Assembly: GCA_020436935.1 (NCBI GenBank)
Contig: JAGQWX010000029.1
Location: 1-62,311 of the forward strand
Length of the DNA: 62,311 nucleotides
Direction of reading: 5' to 3'
From: Saprospiraceae bacterium
Lineage (GTDB): Bacteria > Bacteroidota > Bacteroidia > Chitinophagales > Saprospiraceae
In this document: positions 44,542 through 50,647 of the stretch, in pieces
Layout of the letters: every line of letters begins with the position of its first letter
Numbering within the stretch: position 1 is the stretch's first letter
Made by a program: the position numbers and the translations under genes
The notes under the pieces: model-generated
The model's database searches: none
What the model was told of the DNA's origin: nothing
The model's input: the letters and a program-made list of their open reading frames with translations, nothing else

Positions 44542-45192
44542 ATGAAACGCCACATTATTTTAATGTTGTTTGTATTCTCTTTTGTTCTTGGATTTGGGCA
44601 AGATAAATATCCGTTTGCAGAAGAAATAGCAAAGTTTGAAATGCTGGATAAGCAACAAATGCCTCCAAAAAACCCAATTGTTTTTGTGGGGAGTTCATCT
44701 ATCAGAAAGTGGACAGAGCTGGAGAAAACCTATCCGGGTTTTCCAATATTAAACAGAGGATTTGGTGGGTCAAATTTTAAGGATTTGATACATTATGCTG
44801 ACCAGACTATGTTTAAATACAAACCCTCAAAAATATTCATCTACGAAGGGGACAACGATCTTGCACAAGGGGATAGCCCTGAATTGGTTTTCGAAAACCT
44901 GCTAAAAACAATGAAAATGATCAGGAATGAGCTGGGTGATGTACCTGTTGTGATCATTTCTCCAAAGCCCAGTATTGCAAGATGGAAACTGAAGAAAGAG
45001 TACGAAACCGTCAATGCTTACTTTGAAGCATATGCCGGGTATCACGACAATGTCGAATTCGTTGACGTTTGGTCGCCATTATTGGATGAAAGTGGTATGG
45101 TACTGCAGGATATATTTGTTGAAGACAATCTCCATATGAATGACAAAGGTTATGCCATATGGAGGAAGACAATAATGCCTTTTCTGGATTAA
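44542..45192 (+). CDS. Secreted SGNH/GDSL-family hydrolase
   Basis: I use ATG 44542 (216 residues), which begins a signal peptide (MKRHIILMLFVFSFVLGFGQ); an upstream TTG would add non-signal residues. SGNH blocks are visible: the nucleophile in VFVGSSSIRKW, Gly in NRGFGGSNF, Asn in YEGDNDLAQG and the catalytic Asp-His in EDNLHMND. It should act as a periplasmic or surface esterase, possibly on lipids or polysaccharide acetyl groups. It lies 20 bases after the VOC gene. Confidence 0.85.
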   Translation: MKRHIILMLFVFSFVLGFGQDKYPFAEEIAKFEMLDKQQMPPKNPIVFVGSSSIRKWTELEKTYPGFPILNRGFGGSNFKDLIHYADQTMFKYKPSKIFIYEGDNDLAQGDSPELVFENLLKTMKMIRNELGDVPVVIISPKPSIARWKLKKEYETVNAYFEAYAGYHDNVEFVDVWSPLLDESGMVLQDIFVEDNLHMNDKGYAIWRKTIMPFLD

Positions 45193-45269
45193 TTGTTGCT
45201 GGCAATTTCACTCTGAATTGTCGTTGAATTGTATATTGGTGTTGAAATTCAACAAAAGCACATATACCA

Positions 45270-46601
45270 ATGGTCAATTCTAAAAAGCTTGCTTATTGTA
45301 CCCTCACCGTTGCACTTTCGGGGTTTTTATTTGGCTTTGATACTGTAGTTATTTCGGGCGCTAACCAGCCCATCAAAGAACTATGGCAAACGGGTCCAAT
45401 ATTCCATGGGTTTTTTATAATGTCTATGGCCCTTTGGGGTACTGTATTTGGAGCCTTGCTTGGTGGAATTCCCACGGACAGGTTGGGTAGGAAAAAGACC
45501 CTCATCATTTTGGGTATACTTTATGCGCTTTCGGCAGTTTGGTCAGCTCTGGCTACTGATCCTTATTCGTTCTCGATCGCCAGATTTATTGGTGGCCTGG
45601 GGGTAGGGGCTTCTGCCATAACCGCCCCTGCTTACATTTCAGAAATATCACCTGCAATAAAGCGGGGTAAAATGGTCGCCTGGTATCAGTTTATGATTGT
45701 CTTTGGGATTCTGATTGCTTTCTTAAGCAATTACTTACTTAAAGGTGTTAGTGGGGCCAATGATTGGCGATGGATGGTGGGAGTTGAAGCAATTCCGGCA
45801 TTATTCTTCACGATCTCGATTTTGTTTGTTCCCGAAAGCCCCAGATGGTTGTTGGTCAATAAGCAAGACGAAGCCGGAGCTAAAAAAATAATGGGGGAGT
45901 TGGGTTTGGATCATTCTGATTTAGAATTAAATACAGTAGCATCCGAAAGAAAAGAAAATCTTTGGTCTGGCAAATACAAAAAGCCTATCATTCTGGCTTT
46001 TTTAATCGCTTTTTTCAATCAGCTTTCAGGTATCAATTTTGTATTGTACTATGCACCGGAAATTTTGGAAAGAGCCGGACTTGCAGCAAAAGAATCTCTA
46101 TTCAGTTCTGTTTCCATTGGCTTTGTGAACCTGATTTTTACGATCATAGGAATGAACCTTATAGATAAGTTTGGCCGTAGAACATTGATCATTATTGGTT
46201 CTTTTGGTTATATCATCAGTTTATCGATGGTTGCATTTGGCTTTTATTCGGGACAGGGGGCAAACTTCATGCTTGCATTCATCTGTTTGTTTATAGGTTC
46301 ACACGCAGTAGGGCAGGGTGCGGTGATTTGGGTTTATATTTCCGAAATTTTCCCCAATCAGGTGAGAGCAGCCGGGCAAACCATTGGGGTAGGCACGCAT
46401 TGGGTTTTTGCAGCGTTGATAACACTACTTACCCCCGTATTTCTTGACGCAAACACAGGTATTTTTAAAGAAAATCCATGGCCGATTTTTGTGTTTTTTG
46501 CAGCTTTTATGGGCTTACAACTGATTTTCGGATGGTTCTACATGCCGGAGACAAAAGGCAAGACTCTGGAGGAAGTGGAACAGTCTTTGATTGCGGGATA
46601 A
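45270..46601 (+). CDS. MFS sugar porter family transporter
   Basis: The 443-residue protein has 12 predicted transmembrane helices and the sugar porter signatures: GRKKT after helix 2, R-x-GG-LGVGA in helix 4, PESPRWL after helix 6, NQLSGINFVLYYAPEI in helix 7 and PETKGKTLEEVE at the C-terminus. Homologues import xylose, glucose or other hexoses by proton symport. It lies 77 bases after the SGNH gene and may belong to the same transcript; a sugar link with nagA or anmK is only possible. Confidence 0.92.
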   Translation: MVNSKKLAYCTLTVALSGFLFGFDTVVISGANQPIKELWQTGPIFHGFFIMSMALWGTVFGALLGGIPTDRLGRKKTLIILGILYALSAVWSALATDPYSFSIARFIGGLGVGASAITAPAYISEISPAIKRGKMVAWYQFMIVFGILIAFLSNYLLKGVSGANDWRWMVGVEAIPALFFTISILFVPESPRWLLVNKQDEAGAKKIMGELGLDHSDLELNTVASERKENLWSGKYKKPIILAFLIAFFNQLSGINFVLYYAPEILERAGLAAKESLFSSVSIGFVNLIFTIIGMNLIDKFGRRTLIIIGSFGYIISLSMVAFGFYSGQGANFMLAFICLFIGSHAVGQGAVIWVYISEIFPNQVRAAGQTIGVGTHWVFAALITLLTPVFLDANTGIFKENPWPIFVFFAAFMGLQLIFGWFYMPETKGKTLEEVEQSLIAG

Positions 46602-46636
46602 AAAAATGGTCTTTGCCCGCCCCTGAGCAAAGACCA
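46601..46636 (-). terminator. Rho-independent terminator of the B12-riboswitch gene
   Basis: On the minus strand a perfect 10-bp stem (TGGTCTTTGC / GCAAAGACCA, arms 46607-46616 and 46627-46636) is followed by six T residues. It ends the DUF4465 transcript and directly abuts the sugar porter stop. Confidence 0.88.
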
Positions 46637-46662
46637 CACTAAACGGATTTCAAGTCCAGGAA

Positions 46663-47628
46663 TCAATTCCTTATGAACTTATCGACAAATATACCTTGTG
46701 AAGAGTAAATTTTTGAAAAATAGACCCCCGTTTTTAAATTTGAAACGACAATTTGAACAGTTCCTTTACCAAGGACCTGTACAAGTTTGCCGCTTTGATC
46801 ATAAATTTCAACTTTTTCTATTCCATAATTTTGGTTTGCAAGAATGAGCTTGTCAGTGCTGGGGTTCGGATAAAAATGAACTGGCCTTTCTGAAGCGTTA
46901 CCCTTTGTTGATGTAGTAAATTCATAGCTGACATCATCTATGCAGAAATAGGCAGGTGTATTCATGCCAAACGCACCGTTGTCACTTGAGCTCAGCACAA
47001 AACTTAAACTGTCTATAACGCCAAACTCAAGTGGAATGAATTTCCAATCCTTCAGAATAAAATCTTCACTAGCGACCGCGGATCTGAAATCGGCCAAATA
47101 CACCTCCACTTCCTGATCCAGTGGTTTTCCGTCTTTTATAGCCCCTATGGTCAACTTGAAAAAATCAGGTTCTGATCCTGATATCCCACCAAATTTTTTG
47201 GCAAAGGCATCTCCGCTTTCCATGCTTCTGTAGGCGTAAGTAGAATTGGATATATGGATACCTGTTATACTTATGTCTTTATTGTCAATTGCCATGTAGT
47301 TCTTTCCTCCTGCAACATACGCAACTGCAAAAGTAGTCGACAGGTGGCCACGCCCGGCAATTGAACTCAGGTCGTTGGTAAAGCCTGCTGTAACAGAGTC
47401 TGTTTTGCTCGAGATCGCCCATCCACTCCATGCGCCCCACATTTCATTGTATTCATTGTTGAATTTGAAAAATGATTCCTGAAAAAAGCCTTCAGTGCCG
47501 CTATCGATCAAGGCAGTATCCTTTGGTAAATTAAAGCCTTCAAAGGACATTACATTTTGGCCCAAAAGCTGTACCTGACCCAAAATGGTCAAACACAAAA
47601 AGAGATAAAGAACTGTAAGTTTAGGCAT
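46663..47628 (-). CDS. DUF4465 protein with T9SS type A sorting domain, under cobalamin riboswitch control
   Basis: The real start is ATG 47628 (321 residues), opening a signal peptide (MPKLTVLYLFLCLTILG, cleavage near LLGQ). The body (about 25-240) fits DUF4465: NEYNEMWGAWSGWAISSKTDSVTAGFTNDLSSIAGRG-type blocks and a YFCIDDVSYE strand. Residues about 248-321 are a T9SS type A domain (FYPNPSTDKLIL...SNLKTGVYFSKIYSS). A cobalamin riboswitch lies in the leader and a terminator follows, so this gene is the only target. A surface protein for binding or scavenging corrinoids is the simplest reading; the ligand is not shown. Confidence 0.82.
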   Translation of the reverse strand: MPKLTVLYLFLCLTILGQVQLLGQNVMSFEGFNLPKDTALIDSGTEGFFQESFFKFNNEYNEMWGAWSGWAISSKTDSVTAGFTNDLSSIAGRGHLSTTFAVAYVAGGKNYMAIDNKDISITGIHISNSTYAYRSMESGDAFAKKFGGISGSEPDFFKLTIGAIKDGKPLDQEVEVYLADFRSAVASEDFILKDWKFIPLEFGVIDSLSFVLSSSDNGAFGMNTPAYFCIDDVSYEFTTSTKGNASERPVHFYPNPSTDKLILANQNYGIEKVEIYDQSGKLVQVLGKGTVQIVVSNLKTGVYFSKIYSSQGIFVDKFIRN

Positions 47629-47687
47629 AAACTCAATTTGCCGGAGTGGCACAATAGATCAAGGGCGTGTTTAAATACACCATTTGC

Positions 47688-47707
47688 TTAATCCATAACC
47701 TTCCTCC
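47688..47707 (-). promoter_or_regulatory. Strong Shine-Dalgarno with two-codon ORF in the riboswitch leader
   Basis: On the minus strand GGAGGAAGG is followed at 6 bases by ATG GAT TAA (ATG at 47696-47694, stop at 47690-47688). It lies between the riboswitch and the DUF4465 start and is out of frame with that gene. Such a strong Shine-Dalgarno is rare in this phylum. Confidence 0.45.
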
Positions 47708-47734
47708 GAGATTAAAAAATAAATATTAAGTCTG

Positions 47735-47893
47735 GCAAATGGCAGGTCTTCTGGCTCGTCTCCATTTTGACGCCTTCCCGGTATAGCCAGTGGCATAGTG
47801 TCAAAACGTTGTTTTTTAAGACTTACAGCAGCGGGGACTGCTCCGGTTTTTCACCGGATTCCCTTTTAATTCGGAATAATCCGAAACCAATTT
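47735..47893 (-). promoter_or_regulatory. Cobalamin (B12) riboswitch
   Basis: On the minus strand the conserved elements occur in order: hairpin TTCGGA-TTAT-TCCGAA, AAAAGGGAAT, stem CCGGTG/ACCGG, CAGTCCCCGCTGCTGTAAG, GCCACTGG, CCGGGAAGGCG and the 3' B12 box AGCCAGAAGACCTGCC (plus 47741-47756). This is the full core of a class I cobalamin riboswitch. It precedes the DUF4465 start by about 107 bases and begins about 25 bases after the stop of the upstream outer-membrane-like gene. High adenosyl- or methylcobalamin should switch the gene off. Confidence 0.95.
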
Positions 47894-47917
47894 ACAGCGG
47901 TAAAAATAAGAGAATAT

Positions 47918-48565
47918 TTATCGTCTGACTTGTTTTTGAAATGAAAATTGCAAGCCAGCCTTTATTTGATTCAATGTGGATGTGGGGCTGAGCAATAGAT
48001 CTTCATTAAGGACTCCGGTTCCAAATACAAAACCAATGAATGGCTGAACAGCTATGATTTTACCCAATGGTATTTTGACTCCAGCCTGGGCATCTACCAG
48101 GAGCTGAGATTGTCTTGAATGCGTGCTTTGTTGAAATGAATTATAGCTGGCTCCCAAAGATAGATTAAAACCTCTTGAGAATAAATTGCCTTCTTGATAG
48201 AAGGAAGGACAATCGCAATCGCCTTCCATATTGAATGGGAAAAATCTTAAACCCAAACCTGCCATTAGATTTGAAAACTTATAATAAGAAACGGGACTTG
48301 AACTTGTCGAAAATCCTGCAAACCCGTAATAATACATTTGCCTTTCTTTGTCAGGCTGTATAAAGTATCTTAGACCCAAACCATACGATGGAGCACTATT
48401 ATACAAAGTTGAAATACCGTTCACATCGTTTATGACCTTATTGTTCCAGTTGATGTAATCGTTATTTTCATACCGTGCTTCAACTTCGATTTGACCAAAG
48501 TTTGGAATGGCTAAAGAGGTAAATAGAAAGAAGAATATGTATGTAGCATATCGAGAAGCCATCAT
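47918..48565 (-). CDS. Hypothetical outer-membrane beta-barrel-like protein
   Basis: The 215-residue protein has a signal peptide (about 1-24, ending NFGQ) and an amphipathic beta-strand pattern typical of an 8- to 10-stranded outer-membrane barrel (SYGLGLRYFIQPD, LMAGLGLRFFPF, NLSLGASYNSF, VQPFIGFVFGTG). A CDC motif at about 117-119 lies in a loop. It ends AGLQFSFQKQVRR, with an aromatic near the C-terminus. No family is recognised. It lies immediately upstream of the cobalamin riboswitch on the same strand, so readthrough into the B12-controlled gene is possible. Confidence 0.6.
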   Translation of the reverse strand: MMASRYATYIFFFLFTSLAIPNFGQIEVEARYENNDYINWNNKVINDVNGISTLYNSAPSYGLGLRYFIQPDKERQMYYYGFAGFSTSSSPVSYYKFSNLMAGLGLRFFPFNMEGDCDCPSFYQEGNLFSRGFNLSLGASYNSFQQSTHSRQSQLLVDAQAGVKIPLGKIIAVQPFIGFVFGTGVLNEDLLLSPTSTLNQIKAGLQFSFQKQVRR

Positions 48566-48599
48566 TGAGTTTATGTTAAGCTATTTATTAACGGAATAT

Positions 48600-49124
48600 C
48601 TACTTTTGAAAATATCTTTCATGCAAAATTCTTTTGTGGTATATCTGATGGCCAATGATTTGAAAACCAAGTGCTGGAGCGGTGATTGGATTTCCATTTG
48701 CATTGCCTACCCTTAATAAGTCTTCCTCAGACATAGATTCAAAGAGTTTAATCACCGACTGCCTAACCAGCTGATGTTCTTCTAAAAGATCTTCAAGAAA
48801 GCGCTCATTTGCGTGATGGTGACTTGCAAGCACATCCTGATCATATCCAGGCAAGACAGTAGTATCACCTCTCGAAATTCTCAAAGCCCTGTAAGATTGA
48901 ACTCTGTCATTATCAGTGAGGTGTTGAATCACTTCTTTAACCGTCCACTTTCCCGGGGCATAAGCAAAATCCTCAAACTCCTTTACCAAGGCGATTTCTT
49001 CCTCTGTAAATATAGGTGTGTGTAATCTGAAGGCATCCATGAGGGAAAGGTCCTCTACCAGCAGAATATATCTGTCAAAAAATGCTGGCATAGGATCGAT
49101 GTCAGAAGTATAAAATTTCCACAT
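48600..49124 (-). CDS. DinB-family protein
   Basis: The 174-residue protein is a helical DinB bundle with a likely metal triad H68 (WTVKEVIQHLTD), H159 and H163 (IIGHQIYHKRIL). The family includes thiol S-transferases that use bacillithiol or mycothiol, and nucleases are not indicated. It is distinct from the DUF1572-type protein at 5.4 kb. A -7 box lies 20 bases upstream. It precedes the outer-membrane-like gene by 34 bases on the same strand. Confidence 0.85.
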   Translation of the reverse strand: MWKFYTSDIDPMPAFFDRYILLVEDLSLMDAFRLHTPIFTEEEIALVKEFEDFAYAPGKWTVKEVIQHLTDNDRVQSYRALRISRGDTTVLPGYDQDVLASHHHANERFLEDLLEEHQLVRQSVIKLFESMSEEDLLRVGNANGNPITAPALGFQIIGHQIYHKRILHERYFQK

Positions 49125-49609
49125 AATGTTTAAATATTAAAAAACAAATATAAGCCTCTATAGATATATAATAATATGAAAACCAGATATTTTTATATTT
49201 TCCTTCATGACATATTATTAAATTATTTGATAAGTAATATCCATTAAAAGGAAATTTAATATGATAATATGAACAAATATCGAAAAAAATAAATATAAAA
49301 TTTTGCATCAGCCAGATTCTAAAATTAGAAGGTATATGACTAATTTAGCCTTACTTTTCTAATTCAAAGGCAACTCACCATGAGATTACTATAGTCGGCG
49401 CACTATGGCTAAGATGAAATTTTGGTGGTTGGAATGTCCTGTGAATACTCCAAATTTCTATTGCAAATAGTTGATCGATTTTTTTAAAGTAAGGATATAT
49501 TAAAAATTAGCACAATTTTTGATTTATTCTTATATGAACATTTTATAACCAGAGATTGATTGATTCTTGAAGGTTTTAGAACCGGAGAGAAAATAGAAAA
49601 TTTATAACC
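49125..49609. other. Intergenic region, AT-rich
   Basis: The 485 bases hold the DinB promoter box at 49145-49152, a perfect palindrome TTCTAA-AA-TTAGAA at 49317-49330 and no recognisable RNA gene or reading frame. The region separates divergent genes and must contain the promoter of the PorP-PorE-T9SS unit, for which I see no exact TAnnTTTG close to 49610. Confidence 0.45.
49145..49152 (-). promoter_or_regulatory. Putative -7 box (TATATTTG)
   Basis: Matches TAnnTTTG on the minus strand, 20 bases upstream of the DinB-family ATG. Confidence 0.5.
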
Positions 49610-50629
49610 TTGAACAGAAGCTATACTAAAACTCATTTTATCCAGATTATCCTGTTGTTCATAGGGTTATCTCTTGCCGGTCAGGACCTGCATTATTCGC
49701 AGTTCTATAATTCCCCCCAAAACCTTAATCCGGCTTTAACAGGGATTTTTAATGGGTCCCAGCGATATAACCTTTCAATGAGGGATCAGTGGAGATTTGT
49801 TCCTGTCCCCTGGTTTACTTTCTCAGGAGCTTTTGATAAAAATATATTGCCAGTTGGAAAAGACCATTTTTATGGATGGGGTATCAACTTTAACTACGAT
49901 AAGCAAGGAGATTCAAGATTAGTGCTTGCAGCCCTAAATTTAAGTGGATCAATCTCCAAAGAATTGAACAAACGCAACATCATTACAGGTGGGGCGCTTT
50001 TGGGTTTTGCCAGAAGGGGTTTTAATACTTCGGACCTCACTTGGGACAAACAATGGGACGGAAGGGCTTTTAACCCTGATCTTGGTTCAAACGAACAATT
50101 TGATTTGGAAGCCGTCACCTTCCTTGAATCGTCGCTGGGTGCAAATTACAGATGGCAAAAAAACTCAAGAACAAAAATAGATCTGGGAGTTGGGGCTTTT
50201 CATTTGCTACAACCCAAAACCAGCTTTTATAATACGCCGGACAAAAAACTTCCGACGCATTTCACATTTACACTTTTAGGTAATTTTAAATTGGCCAACG
50301 CTCTTGATATTCAGGTAAATGCACTTCATCAATTGCAATCTGCATACAACGAGACCTTATTTGGTGCAATGGCAAAAATTTATGTAAACCAAAAAAGAGG
50401 TAAAGAAGCCCAACTGCACATAGGCTCAGGATACAGAACGGCAGGTTCATTCATTCCTACTATTGCTATTCAGTGGAATCAGTGGTATGCAAGTTTTAGT
50501 TATGATGTCGATAATACAGATATCAACAATGCGATAAACAGTAAACGTGGAGGACCCGAGATCCACGTGACTTATATATTTAATAAGGTAAGACCTCTTG
50601 AAGAGAGAAAAACTTGCCCTATCTATTAA
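49610..50629 (+). CDS. PorP/SprF-family T9SS outer-membrane protein
   Basis: The 339-residue protein has a signal peptide (about 1-25, ending LAGQ) followed by the family hallmark DLHYSQFYNSPQNLNPALTGIF and a 14-strand barrel-type pattern. PorP/SprF proteins pair with T9SS substrates of the type B class and help attach or export them. No ATG precedes the signal peptide, so the start is probably TTG 49610. It is the first of three genes with PorE-like and type B partners, 18 bases ahead of the next. Confidence 0.9.
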   Translation: MNRSYTKTHFIQIILLFIGLSLAGQDLHYSQFYNSPQNLNPALTGIFNGSQRYNLSMRDQWRFVPVPWFTFSGAFDKNILPVGKDHFYGWGINFNYDKQGDSRLVLAALNLSGSISKELNKRNIITGGALLGFARRGFNTSDLTWDKQWDGRAFNPDLGSNEQFDLEAVTFLESSLGANYRWQKNSRTKIDLGVGAFHLLQPKTSFYNTPDKKLPTHFTFTLLGNFKLANALDIQVNALHQLQSAYNETLFGAMAKIYVNQKRGKEAQLHIGSGYRTAGSFIPTIAIQWNQWYASFSYDVDNTDINNAINSKRGGPEIHVTYIFNKVRPLEERKTCPIY

Positions 50630-50647
50630 TAACCGAAGATCGATTTA

